Assembly: GCA_020466095.1 (NCBI GenBank)
Contig: CM035808.1
Coordinates: 38,506,366-38,570,365, forward strand
Reading direction: 5' to 3'
DNA: 64,000 nucleotides
From: Chlorops oryzae
Lineage: Eukaryota; Arthropoda; Insecta; Diptera; Chloropidae
Shown here: positions 33,800-45,227 of the stretch, one piece after another
Position numbering within the stretch: position 1 is the stretch's first letter
Layout of the letters: each line of letters starts with the position of its first letter
Made by a program: the position numbers and the translations under genes
The notes under the pieces: model-generated
Seen by the model: only the letters and a program-made list of their open reading frames with translations
What the model was told of the DNA's origin: nothing
The model's database searches: none

Positions 33800-36368
33800 T
33801 CTGTTTTTCCATTTAGTACCTACTATTTTAAAGTGTATGTATATCCCATAGCAAGGAAGCGAAATAAAGAAAGAAAGAAATAAAGAAAAAAGACAGCTCT
33901 TCACCTAGAGATAGCGAATCGATACACCGATAAGGTTAGCGCGAAGTGCTGCAGGAATGCAATAATATAGTGTGTGCATGCTTGTATGTTTGTGTATGTT
34001 TGTGTGCGTGGGCCCCTCGCTCGGTGTGTGCGTGCACACGACGACGACGCTCGCGTTATGTGTTTGCATTGGAAACTGAAATGTTCGAATATTTCGGTGG
34101 GTGCCAACTGGGAGTCCAAATTACGAACGAGTGTTAGAGTTAGATGCGACATTGCATATGAAATTTGCATCCTGCCGTCGCCGTATCGGATGGATGCTAG
34201 AACGAAATAGAAACGCAAAGCAACGCATTCGGCTGGCGTTACCAACAAAAGTACACGATAGGCAAAAAAAAAGAGGTGTGGGAGGGGCAGGAGGGCTACA
34301 TACAACGCAGGCGAATGTGAAACAAACGACGAGAACTATTCAAATGCAATAGCAACAACAACAAGACCAACTACAGCAACAGCAACAGGAACAGGAACAG
34401 CATAAACGAAACGAGGCGGCAATGCACTATAAGCCAACTAACCTGACTGCCTTCTGGACACCACTAGATGCAATAATAACAACAATAACAGCGGCACAGC
34501 AGCACAACAACACAAGCGAAGCTTTAACAACAAAAGCAACAAGAAAAAGAACAACAACGTTGCATCGACTAAGTAGTGAGCCGAATCGAACTGAGTCGGG
34601 CCGACGATTTTCAGCAGCTTTTCTAACCACTCTCGCACGCACAAACAAACATGTGTTTTCTCTTTCGCACGCACGTCAGCACGCACTGCTGACAACTCTA
34701 GCAATCTAACCTCAATTCTCACTTCTCCTTTCCCATCGTCGTCTCCATCTCCTTCTCCGTGTTCTTCTGCTTCGGCTCTGGCTCCCCCATCTCCGTTGCC
34801 AGAACAACACACAACAGCGTTGCCCAGAGGCCCAAAGTCCACAATTCCGACGATACGGTGCAGTCGCGCATATTTAACAACTTCTAAAATTCAAATGCAA
34901 ACGCCAGCCACACGGAGGAGCGTCGGCGAGCATTGAGCATTGGGCATCATTGCAGGAGCATGTCATGAGCTTCGATATTAGTGGGTCGAATCGGGCGAAG
35001 TGTTCACGAGCGGAGAGGCGAATAATAGGTTCATGGGTGCTGCTGCTGCTGTGGGACTGGGAAATTCTCGTAATGCACACGCACACACACATACACACAT
35101 ATAAATCGCAGCCTCTCAAAGTAGTTGAGCACGCGCTGGTATTTATATGCGAGTGTGTAGGGATTTAGGAGCCTAGATGAACCGAGCCCATGCGTGTTGG
35201 TCACCATGCGTATTGCATGGAATAACCTAACAGCCTATTCGCCAAACCATCCAACGGCCAGCCAGCCCACCACCACCCGTTCATTCGGTCAACCGAAAGA
35301 CCCGACTGAGCGCTGAGCGTTGAACAGCGAACGGTGAACGCCGACTCCTAATCACAGCAGTAACAACAACAACAACAACAACAACAAGTAAGCATCAATC
35401 GACAGCAAAGCCAGTTGTTTGCAGCAGCGCGAAATCGTAGAGGTAGCATCGCGAAGCGCTTCGGTCTTAATGAATATTAACGCATGTAGTGACAATGCGC
35501 TGAGCTCGCACATGTAGCAAGTGAAATCGGCATCCATTAATGCTGCAGAAGCGAGCAAACAAACAACAGCAACAACAACAAATGTAACAACAAGTTCGAG
35601 GCATAAATAACGAAGTTTTTCCTGAAGTAGGAACGAATAGTTTTTGACGTTTATACATGGGTCAAGAGTCTGTCGTTCGGTCGATTGACTGACTGCTGAA
35701 GAAGCATAAAGATTCCGTAAATAAGTTGAACTCAAATAAGTTATTCGCGATCCGATCCAACGAGCTGAGCAAATGAGAAAGAAAGTAACCATGTGTTCAT
35801 TACTAAGTACACGGTAGGCTTTATTCAAAAATTTTGAAATTCTTTTAAATATCGATAGTATAAGATATATAATCGTTTACAGATTATTCTCCAATTTGAT
35901 AGATGAATGGCCAGCGAATCGTTCATTCAGTAATTGAAAAAGATGGCAACACAACACGCCATACGGGCGTTCTAAAAAGACAGAGGTAAAAAAGAGACAG
36001 AAATTTTTAATGAAGAACAAAAATAATTGGACGAGCCTCCCAAAAAGAAAATTAAACAAACTAAACATTTAAAAAACATTCAGCTTCCAAAACTTGACGA
36101 AACAAGAAATTTGTCACTGAACTGTCAAAATTTATATCAAAATTTCTGATGGTAAAAGTTACAAAAGGCATTTTCCAAACTGCATGAATCCCTATAATAC
36201 ACATAGAAAAATATGACCACACAAAATCGATAAGATCCCCTTATTGAGCGATTTTATAGAGAAATCTGCTTAAACTATGTGAATAATATGCTTTTTCCAT
36301 AGAGAAAACTCTTTGAATGCATAGAGAAATTCTTATTGAAACATTTTAATATCACTAGTTACAAAAAA
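33800..36368. other. Low-complexity, possibly regulatory or UTR DNA; no recognisable gene
   Basis: CAA/CAG tracts (34350-34400, 34470-34560, 35362-35387), TGTGTG tracts (33970-34040) and GC-richer stretches resemble the first 7 kb. The longest frames (minus strand 34438-34842 and 35352-35828) read antisense through CAA tracts as Leu runs and are rejected as genes. Confidence 0.45.
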
Positions 36369-36990
36369 ACAAGTAAGAAAGCTAAAGTCGGTCAAGCCCG
36401 ACTTTGAAATACCCAGCGTCCCGACATTATGAGCGCACTATGTTTTGCTTCTCTATTTGTGGGCGTGGCAGTGGGAGGGCGACATAAATTATTTCCCTAC
36501 ACCTTTCATTCGCCTTGGTGAACCTATGTTGCAAATTTGAAGCTTCTACGCCTTTTACTTCACAAGTTACGATAAGCCCTTATTTTTGGGCGTGGCTCGA
36601 GGAGGACGGCGTCCATTTTTCCATTTTTGTCCCTTTTCGTAGTTTACCAGTACACCAAATATCAATGGAATGTGTTGAGTGGTTCGCAAGTTACAAGCAT
36701 TTTACTGAAAACACAATAAATTCATTTGTGGGCGTGGCAGTGGACGGATGTCTCCCATTTTTACTTAGGATCATACTCGGACCCCGATATACATGTGTGC
36801 CAAATTTCGACTTCATTGGTTCAGCCGTTTCGGAGGAGATCCGACCACGGACAGACGGACATGTCTAAATCGATTCAGTTTTTGATCCTGATCATTTCTA
36901 TATATATTTTTCTATATCTCCGGAGCTTAATTCTCCCTGTTACAAGATTCGCACAAAACTAATATACCCCGCTTACGCTGGGTATAAAAA
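36369..36990 (-). mobile_element. DINE-1/INE-1-like (Helentron) repeat, near full-length
   Basis: Read on the minus strand, the element begins TATACCCAGCGTAAGC, then GGGGTATATTAG and CTTGTAACAGGGAGAA. After these come TATATATAGAAATGATCAGG, ATCGATTTAGACATGTCCG and TCTGTCCGTGG. It later has CCACTGCCACGCCCAC, and ends at the stem-loop AAAGTCGG-GCTTGA-CCGACTTT followed by CTTTCTTACTTGTT. The order of modules matches Drosophila DINE-1, a non-coding Helentron-type element mobilised in trans. GTGGGCGTGGCAGTGG occurs twice on the plus strand. The apparent plus-strand protein at 36515-36868 is a translation of this repeat. Confidence 0.8.
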
Positions 36991-37395
36991 AGAGCAGAGA
37001 CGAAATGATGGTTTTTAGACTAAATTGGGGTCGCTGATCACGAAAATGGCATCATTTTTTCCAAAGAATAGTTTTTGAGATATGCGCAAAAACGTGTCTT
37101 TTGGTTACTTTACGAGATTTTGACAGCTCGCCTAAATAAAATAAAATTTTATTAGTATAAAGCTGAAAACTTTCCCTTTTGCAACGATATATCATTTGTT
37201 ACAATCGGTGTCTTAGTTTTTGAGCTATAGGCATTTGAACTTGCAAAAAGTTGACTTTTTTGGGTTTTTTTAAATTTTCAAAATTTCATTTTTACTTTAA
37301 GTACTAAAAAATTTTTTTGAAAAAAAAAAACGGATGACATTTTCGTGATCAGCGACCCCAATTTAGTCTAAAAGCCATCATTTCGTCTCTGCTCT
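36991..37395. mobile_element. MITE with about 61-bp terminal inverted repeats
   Basis: The outer ends are AGAGCAGAGACGAAATGATG on both sides (right arm in reverse complement). The arms continue through TTTTAGACTAAATTGGGGTC and GCTGATCACGAAAATG for about 61 bp with about two mismatches. The 280-bp core is AT-rich and non-coding. The left end directly abuts the 5' terminus of the DINE-1-like copy (GGGTATAAAAA), so the target-site duplication is unclear. Superfamily unknown. Confidence 0.85.
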
Positions 37396-37849
37396 CGCGA
37401 AAGTCTTAAATTCTGTAAGCTAGTGTATTTCATGTGAATATCTTATTATTTCTGTTGAAGAATATGGAAAACTTCTTGATATAGTCAAATATTAAGGTGA
37501 CCATGTCGACCAAACTATGTGACATTCTTATAAAAAATACATTTTGATAAGATATCCCTATTGAAGGAAAACCGCTTTAAGAAGAAGCCTTTTTATTATT
37601 AAAACCAAGACTTAGGGCCAATATTACCAAGCATATTTAAAAAATTTTTTTAATTAAAATTAAAATTTTTAAAAAATAAATTCCATTTTCAATATCGAAA
37701 TTTTTTAAGCATCGAAATTTACGGCAGCACCGTCTACTTCCAGGGCTGTGAGTATATTTGACAGCTGATTTCATTTTATTTATTTATTTATTGATAAGAT
37801 CGTTATTTTTAAAAACGGATTCTATAAAGAGCCATTCTAACGATTGTTT

Positions 37850-38008
37850 CGTACTCCAAATTGCTGCTCTGTGACTCCAAAGCTTTTAGTCCTGTCTATC
37901 GTATTGTGTTATTTCCGACAAATTTTGTATGGTCTATTTCGAGTGTTTCTGGGTGTTACACACAACCGCAATATATTCTAAGAAAGAGAATTGGGCGGGT
38001 ATAAAAAG
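37850..38008 (-). mobile_element. DINE-1/INE-1-like 5' end fragment
   Basis: On the minus strand from about 38008: TTTTTATACCCGCCCAATTC, a short spacer, then AGAATATATTGCGGTTGTG and TGTAACACCCAGAAACAC. This is the same 5' module order as the copy ending at 20322, including the CCATA...TTGTAT stretch. The 3' limit is not defined. Confidence 0.55.
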
Positions 38009-38635
38009 CAGAAGAAGAAAACTAGAGGAAAAATTAGAAGCTTAAGCCCAAAATCCAATATTGCGAGAGCCCGATGTGAGACACTGGGGCGAGACGCACA
38101 CAAATTTCAATACTTTCAATCATATGACTCAAGGTCCAATGCATCGCACTGCGAGACCTCGTATCTCGCTATTCGTTAAAACTAGTGAAACCAAAAAAGT
38201 TCAGATAAAATTTGCTGCTAAGTTTAAAAACTGAAAGCAATATTTGTTTGAAAATGCAAAAATCAAGTTGTGTACGAATTTTGTTTAACTAAAAATTTTT
38301 TTAATTAAAGTTTAAGCTTAAGTGATAACGTATAATTTTTATGAGTACTCGGTACTCGTTAGATTGGTACTTGGTTCAAATATTGCATTACTATAATTGA
38401 TTTTTAGCTATCATCTGCGCGACGCAGAACTTTCATTGGAGATTGAAATGCGTCACACAAAATATTCGCGCGTCTCTCGCATCGAGCTACCACAATATTG
38501 GATTTTGAGCTTTAAAATTTTATTAAAATTTTTTTGTTAGTCATTATTCTTTGAGTTATTGCTTCATAAAATTCAAAGTTAAGGTGAATTTTGAATATCT
38601 TGAAAGGCCTAATTATGCAAATTATTGTGACATAT

Positions 38636-38753
38636 ACGGGCATGTGACAGAAATCGAATACGACAGAAAACGTTCGATTTCGCTTACATTTGTATGAAAA
38701 TTTAACCGAAATCAAACGTTTTCTGTCGTATTAAATTTCTGTCACATGCCCGT
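38636..38753. mobile_element. Palindromic MITE, 118 bp
   Basis: The left arm starts ACGGGCATGTGACAGAAAT and the right arm, in reverse complement, is identical over those bases. The arms run for about 47 bp with about three differences, around a spacer of about 24 bp. Transcribed, it would fold into one long hairpin. The terminus is shared with the MITE at 19593-19822. Confidence 0.85.
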
Positions 38754-41329
38754 TTGTTTCGGTTCAAAGCTCGTGTTTTGTTTTTCTTCATGAAAAGAAA
38801 TTTTAGTTTTGGGTTATAAAATTTTCTTTCTTATGATTAAATTTTAATGAAATTTCTTTTTTCATTTCATGTGTATATTCCAGCACCAAACACCTACACG
38901 CGAAAATTTTAATGAATAAATAAATACATATACACAAAAAAAAAAAAAATTTAAAATTTAGATAAAATTTCATTTCGATTTGAAGGGCCTACCTCAGAGC
39001 AACAACGTGGGACTACACGTTGTATGAGTGATATTCAGACAGTGTAATTTCATTGGTAAAGAAAATGTTGCTTATACGTCGTGGTAGCCGCGAACGACTT
39101 TGAAGCATATTTCGATTGACCCTTCTTTATAGAAGCATATTTTGTGCTCAGCTACAGACTGAAGTGAGCCGTTTTTAAAAATATTTTTTGATGTTGTTGT
39201 TGTTTGTTTCGCTGTACAGTAGCCAACGCCTTAAAAGGTAACGAGTAAAAAAAAAATAAATTAAAAAAAGGAAAGCAAAAAGGAAATCGAAATGGGAATC
39301 AACTTTTCGGTAACAGGCATTGCCCACATATTTTTGAGGTTGAGAGCACAAAAATAAGGGGGAGAATAATGACAACAAAAAACAATACTGGTCTGGTCTG
39401 GCCCGGTCCTTCAGGTTCAACTTTAATCGCGAGCACGACTATCGCTTTTCCACGCAGCGACGTTGTAATGCTTCTGGTCTCGAGCAACGCGAATAAGAGG
39501 ACAAACAGACAAACAGACAAACAGACAGATGGAAAAACAAACAAAAAAACAAACAACAATGGCTCATTGGCAAGGATGCAACAAGGATGCAAGTTCATTT
39601 TCAAATGCACGAAAAAATGAAAGCACAACTTTTGGCGTTGAGCCGCCGTTCGTAGTTCGAGAGGTACAATATTCGAGACGAATGTGAGGAGAAACAATAC
39701 GTGGATTGGCGTGGAAACGACGATGGAGAGATGAAGGCTGATGACTGAAGGCTGAAGTTAAAATGCCATTGATGGGAGTTCGGGAGCTTCGAAATCGGCT
39801 TCCTTATGTATGAGTACTTAATTCTGATTGTGTGAGTGGGCATGTGTGGGTGTTTTTGTCTTTTTTTTCTGTGTCGGAATAATGTACGTTTGTCATTTGC
39901 TGTTGTATTTCCAGAAAGGAAAGCAAATTATATCTCTATGTACTTCGAATTGTCTATACGTTTAGTAGTGTATGCATACCCTAAGCTTGCTTCATGCACA
40001 CCACACAACTACAGTGCAAATGCCCATGGAATGCGTTACACAATTGGGTATCAATTTCTATCTTTACAGGGTCACTAAAAATGGCGAACTTGATGAAGCT
40101 TTCAAAGTTAGTTTTTTTTTTTGTATATTTTATTTTCAAATAAATAAAAGGATTGAAAAAGTATCCTGAGAGGAGATGTTTCGAGGAATGTCTTTAGGAA
40201 GCATGCAAAATAAATGAGTTTTTAAAGACATCAAGCTGTTAAATTTAACCATGTATCTATAAAATCTCGCAAATTTGTTCTTAGACGTAGCTATGTGTTG
40301 CTCATTCCCTATAAGTTGATCTCAAAAAACACTAATTTTTTCACTTTCAAATAATTTAAATTGAATTGATTGCGTTGAAACTTAAATAGCTTTCATTCTG
40401 AACCACTCTGTTTATGCAAAACATCCATTTTGACGACTGATGATATTACCAACAAATGCTACAAAGTCCCTTTAAAGTATATAAGGCAACAACTGCCTTT
40501 ATATAATTCATACACATACATACAATATCGCAGCGCAATGTGGAGACAACGCATCTCGCAAGACTTCATCTACACACAATATACATACACATAACCTGCA
40601 TAAATACATAAATATATACATACATACGGACATACGAACACACATAAGAGCATCATACAGCCACATAGCAACCACTCAGGCTTTAAAGCCGAATTCTACC
40701 AAGGCTCATACTGGGTACGCACTTCGACACTATCCACACAAACTAAAGGCGACCACACACACACAAGTTCGTGCGACAAACTCAAGTACATGGCCCACAC
40801 AGTTAAAGTACAAAAAGCGCCCAACGTCCGCCCATTCCACCCGTTTTGCCATTTTACCATAGCGCAGTAGTCTGCGCCACGCCACACCACACCACACCAC
40901 ACTATACCGCACAACACGGTACGACAGAACACGACACGTTGCATATATTAGAGGCGAAAGGCGCAAAAAAAAAGGTAAATATTGAAAATTTCATATCCTT
41001 CTTTCAACTGCGAATCACCGATTCAACATCACCATCGCTGCCACTGCGCTCCACTTCATTCCGTTTAATCTACATCCACCCCGCTTCGGGACCCCGTTTA
41101 GCCACCACGGCCAGCACTCAACTTTTCTAGCCACTTCAGTGACGTTGTATTAGTTTTTGGTTTGCTTTCAACTCTTCACTCGTGTTTTCCGTTACAACAA
41201 AAACATTACCAGCAACAAAAACAACATCGACGACGACGACAACAACAACAATTTCAACACGAAAATTTGTTTAGTTCTCAAAATTTTTTCCGATGACATG
41301 GCCACGATTGTCCGGTGGGGATTGTTAAG
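38754..41329. other. Mixed low-complexity DNA; no gene recognised
   Basis: GACAAACA repeats (39500-39550), CATACA-type repeats (40515-40650) and a CACACCACACC tract (40875-40900). A possible TATA box lies at 40478. Open frames are short and biased. Confidence 0.4.
40478..40485 (+). promoter_or_regulatory. Candidate TATA box (speculative)
   Basis: TATATAAG followed by G and then about 30 bp of mixed sequence. It could be a core promoter, but no downstream gene is recognised and AT-rich DNA yields such matches by chance. Confidence 0.12.
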
Positions 41330-41331
41330 TA

Positions 41332-41696
41332 CCCTCTAGGACATACGGATCAATTTTCTAAAAGCCACTAGTGCTTTACTAGAAACTTAAGAACTAGTGC
41401 AAATGGGGGTAGAGTTCCGTATGAACCACATACTTACTTGTAAAAAAAAGCAATCAGCCAAATACAGCAATTGCCTGTGAAAGACAAGTAGTTTTAAATT
41501 ATATCCAAATAACGCAATTAGTTCCTACAGTACTAGAAAAGCGGTAGTTATGTACTACGACTGGTGATTTTCCCTCATCACCCAATGTTAATTTTCTACA
41601 TAGGAATGCATTGACAGGGGTGCAAAGAAACACTAGTACTGGGGAAATTAGAACTAGTAAGACGCTACAGTTACACCGGTCGCCTTTCCTGGAGGG
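41332..41696. mobile_element. TA-flanked MITE with CCCTCTAGGA/CCCTCCAGGA ends, 365 bp
   Basis: TA at 41330 and at 41697 flank CCCTCTAGGACATACGG and, from the right in reverse complement, CCCTCCAGGAAAGGCGAC. ACTAGT/TACTAG-type motifs recur (about 41371, 41379, 41393, 41531, 41633, 41653). The phrase AGTACTGGGG is shared with the TIR element at 24668-25293, as are the CCCT ends and TA target, so the two look like one family. It is non-coding. Confidence 0.7.
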
Positions 41697-41714
41697 TAGT
41701 TAGATTTTTGGATA

Positions 41715-41768
41715 TATGTATGTATGTATGTATGTATGTACGTACGTACGTATGTATGTAGGTAGGTG
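41715..41768. repeat. (TATG)n microsatellite with CGTA variants
   Basis: TATGTATG repeats, a run of CGTACGTACG, then TATGTATGTAGG. Confidence 0.9.
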
Positions 41769-41769
41769 G

Positions 41770-43508
41770 GTTGCTGGTGTGTATATGCACCATTAAACTA
41801 TTTTCCCCCCATCGATCTGAATCACAGATTTTCGGAAGAGAGACATTTTTGAAGGATGTTCGAGAACCGAACGGAATTAAGACTTAAAACCAACTGAAAC
41901 GTGTCGAAATTGCGAATAGATGAACAGATTTTACAGTTCTGGGCATTAAAAAAATAACCGAAATGATGACTTGTCTAAATCCCTATGTAATCACAAACAT
42001 TGCGATATTAATACAGTTAAGGGGCTGTCCATTAATGACGTAAGATTTTTATTAATGCTTTCACGTTCGTGTGTTAAGTCTTTGCGCTGAATCGAAATCC
42101 GAATTCCGATTGATAATCACTTCAATTGAATCATCACCCCTATTATGATTGTCGACTACTGATAGAGAATTGAAAAAGTTCTATCGTGGACTAAAATTTT
42201 TCATTTTCTAGTAAGTATGTGGAAAATTAAAAATTTTTGTCGAAGATAGAACTTTCAGACTACTTTTTACGACTTGGCCAAGTCGGATTAAAAGTCGGAA
42301 CGTGTCAGTTTGCTATTATAATCTATAGATTAAAAATAAAAAAAGGATTACGATTTTTTTTTTTGGCAATTCTTATCATTTAACAACGAACCGAATATCA
42401 GTGTAAGATAATACAATATTTTCCATATGTTTTTGTTTACTTATCATTAATTAAATAATGATTATTTAACAGGTCTAATTTAAATGTTCTTCTTTTTCAT
42501 TTGCCTCGTACAGTTGTTTTTGTGTCCTGAGTTGTAATTGCTCCAACATTCAAGAAAATTTTAAATTTAAACAGATTTTATAACTCTGCGTGGCCGCCAT
42601 CTTGCGCGAATATCCTTTACCTAGCGATACATATGTATACAAATATATAAATACATATATACAGTTAAAGTTTATTTTATGCTGTATGTGTTTTTGTGAA
42701 TGTTACTTTGTGTGTAAGCGTGTTTTTGTACGCTGTATGTTTGTGCGCGCAATAATTTTTCTTCTTTGCTTAAACTTCGAAAAACGCAGTCAAAATAGAC
42801 TAAAAAACAGAGAGAAGAAAAATCTTTTAAAGGACTTCTGGATGTAAATGCTTTTTTTTTTAGGTTACATTGTACGAGTGTGTGTGTTTGTGTGCCTTCA
42901 TGTACGCAAAGACAAAAAAGTAAACATTTACATAATATGGCAAGCATTTTACATAAAGACTGCAAGGATACATTGTGTGACTCTTTATATACAAATGATT
43001 TTTATACATAAATAAATTTTAAAAGAGAAACTTTTCGCTATTGATATTTAAAGCGTCTTCCTTGTGAGGGAAATGAGAAGAAAGAAGAGCGGCAAGAAAT
43101 GCCTTCGTAAGTACGTTCTTCTTAAAACCATAAGAATCGAAATTGTGTTATTTCCTCCTAGGAACAAATAGGAACAAGAGGAAAAGATTTGTTTGTGTGT
43201 TTTTTTTTTTTTTTGGGGCGGGGGGGAAGAAAGTTCGTCCTACGTTGGTTTGAAAAACGATTATTGTTAATTCCAGACTGGTTTCATGATTGTGAAACAA
43301 CGTCAAGAATAAGCACTGCAATCGTTTTGATATTGTATGAGCGAAAAATTAAGGAGAAAAATATCCTCTCATCCCAGTTGGTTGAAAAGGATTTGAGGAG
43401 TTATATCCTTGAATTTTTATTAGCAAATTATATTCCTAGGTCAAAGCTGGAACTATAATAAATATTTGCAATCTCTTGATACAAATTTCCCCTGCCGATT
43501 GGACACAT
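41770..43508. other. AT-rich DNA; no gene recognised
   Basis: GGGGCTGTCCATTAATGACG at about 42021-42040 resembles a TIR-like end common in insect genomes, but no partner was seen. TATG repeats lie near 42630. A GCGGGGGGG run sits at 43217-43226. The frame at 43189-43458 is unrecognised. Confidence 0.4.
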
Positions 43509-43745
43509 TAGTGGTATTCAAGCAACAGTGCAAACGCTGTGTGCAATATTTGCACTTGTCAAATTGCGTACAAAAAAAGCAGTGCAAATATTGCACACTG
43601 CGATTTGCACTGTTGCTTGAATACCACTACTATTCGATGTGCAATATTTGCCCGGCCGCGGAATTTTTTTTTCCATACAAACAAACTTGCACAAACGCAA
43701 AATTTGCGAGGGTGCAAAAATTGCACACCTGCTTGAATCCCACTA
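43509..43745. mobile_element. Foldback MITE with three copies of its arm
   Basis: 43509-43629 is a 121-bp near-palindrome. The left arm TAGTGGTATTCAAGCAACAG is matched exactly by the right arm in reverse complement, and both continue through TGTGCAATATTTGCACT. A third, more diverged arm (reverse complement TAGTGGGATTCAAGCAGGTG, then TGCAATTTTTGCAC) ends at 43745. The motif TGCAATATTTGCA recurs about four times. It is non-coding. It reads as either an element with an internal duplicate end, or one MITE inserted into a relative. Confidence 0.75.
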
Positions 43746-43751
43746 CTATAA

Positions 43752-43900
43752 GCCCCGTTCTAAACATTCCTGTGGAATTTTTCGCTGCAGATTTGGAAAA
43801 ACAATTATCCCATTCCTAGTACCATGGGAATGGAATATGAAGAGAGCAAGAATTTTGAACATTATGAAGCAAAGATCATCACATTCTCTCTTTAATTGAC
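43752..43900 (+). repeat. Dispersed repeat E, copy 1
   Basis: This aligns with 52175-52343. Landmarks are AACATTCCTGTGGAATTTTT (AATATTCCTGCGAGTTTTT in copy 2), TTTTGAACATTATGAAGCAA (TTTCGAACATTTTGAAGCAA) and ATCACATTCTCTCTTTAATT. No coding function. Confidence 0.6.
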
Positions 43901-45075
43901 GGGGGTAAAAACCAGTGGTCCGATCAAGGTCAAATTTAAAGTTTCACATTAAGACAACTATCCTCTACACCTCTATGGTCAAATTTTTGGAGTTTTAAAG
44001 TTCTGTTGTTGCAGTATTTTTTGTCGGCGTTATCTTTAGATGAAAGCCAAAATATATGTTTCATAGTTTGCACTAGAGATGTCAACGTGAGTAAATTTTT
44101 GTTCACGTCACTCACGATCACGATACAAAAAATTTCCTCACGATCACGCCGATCCCGAAATATTTTAACCTTTCACGAAACTTCACGATCACGCACGAGT
44201 TCATGAAAAATTTCTCAGAATTAAATTTAGAATTTGTTTTATAAAACCAAAAAGCCTTAAATCGCTCTGTCTTAGAAGCTTATTCGAGAATTTTCCTTTA
44301 AAAATGACTTTTAAAAAATAATAGCCTTATTCATCGAAACAATTCAAATTGTCCATGAAAATTTTGAATTCTAATGAAAAATTTTTTCTATGAATAAAGC
44401 TCGGATCCCACTATCTGCGCAATGCGCCGATTTTTGCCGAAATCAAAGCGCCGATAGTGTGAATGCAATTTTCGGACTCTGATGCTGACAAGTGTGATCT
44501 TCTTGAATGATTTTTGTCCCAATTTTATTGTTCCCCGGTATATTTTTCACAATATGTGACGATAATGTGAGCCCAAACAATGATTGTGAAATTTGTTGAA
44601 ACTTGTGCCGATCTGGCCTTACTTACTTACTTCACAGGAACGAGCTCTATACTTCCAACATATCTGCGTAGAGCCCATAAGGCAATAAAACTGTATGGAA
44701 ACATGATAAGTTTAAGTGCGTGCGTAGTTAATATTTTTCTTGGCGACGTTTTCAAAGTGAACTCCCGATTTTCTACAAAAACAAAAAAAAAAACAAAAAA
44801 AAAAAAATAGATTCGTGATCTTCGTGAATTTGAATAGCTCACGAAAATCAAGGCGATTTCAGCATTCATGAACGATCACGCCGATCACGGAAATTCTTGG
44901 CCTTTCACGAAATTCACGCTCACGATCACGTCACGTTGACATCTCTAGTTTGCACGTACTTTTTGAACAAACAAGGCAACCGATCAGTGCGAAATTTTTC
45001 CAAGTAGATAATCGACGGAATTACTATTTACTGAAAAACATAAGACAATTGTTTTATTTTTATAGATTTTTTTTT
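43901..45075 (+). repeat. Dispersed repeat G, copy 1, interrupted by a hAT element
   Basis: The parts outside the hAT (43901-44073 and 44956-45075) align with 46394-46660. Shared landmarks are GGTAAAAACCAGTGG/TGTAAAAACTAGTGG, ATATGTTTCATAGTTTGCAC, GGCAACCGATCAGTG and GAAAAACATAA. The hAT insertion at 44074-44947 splits this copy exactly after GTTTGCAC. Confidence 0.7.
44074..44947. mobile_element. hAT element, 874 bp, perfect TSD and paralogous empty site
   Basis: GTTTGCAC at 44066-44073 is duplicated at 44948-44955. The ends are TAGAGATGTCAACGTGA on both sides. Subterminal regions contain many CACGATCACG/TTCACGAA repeats (about 44100-44200, and 44810-44940). The unrelated repeat copy at 46394-46660 has a single GTTTGCAC at 46541-46548, which is the pre-insertion state. 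No transposase frame recognised. Confidence 0.9.
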
Positions 45076-45227
45076 TTTTAATGTTTTTTTTATAACATAC
45101 ATATGTATCTCAATCCGCCATAAAGCGATGCCTTTACAGCAGTGTCGGCAAAATTTCGATTTTCCTAGCACATGTGCTTGAAAGAGCGATTTCTGCCGAC
45201 GCAGCAGTCGCACACGTATAGCGTATA

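Noticed and set aside
34438..34842. 134-codon minus-strand open frame
   Set aside because: Driven by antisense CAA/CAG tracts (Leu, Cys and Ala runs) and overlapped by two other frames.
35352..35828. 158-codon minus-strand open frame ending in Leu repeats
   Set aside because: The Leu run is antisense to the CAA tract at 35362-35387. No recognisable domain.
36515..36868. 117-codon plus-strand open frame
   Set aside because: It lies wholly inside a non-coding DINE-1-like repeat. The copies at 50 and 60 kb break the frame, so it is not a protein.
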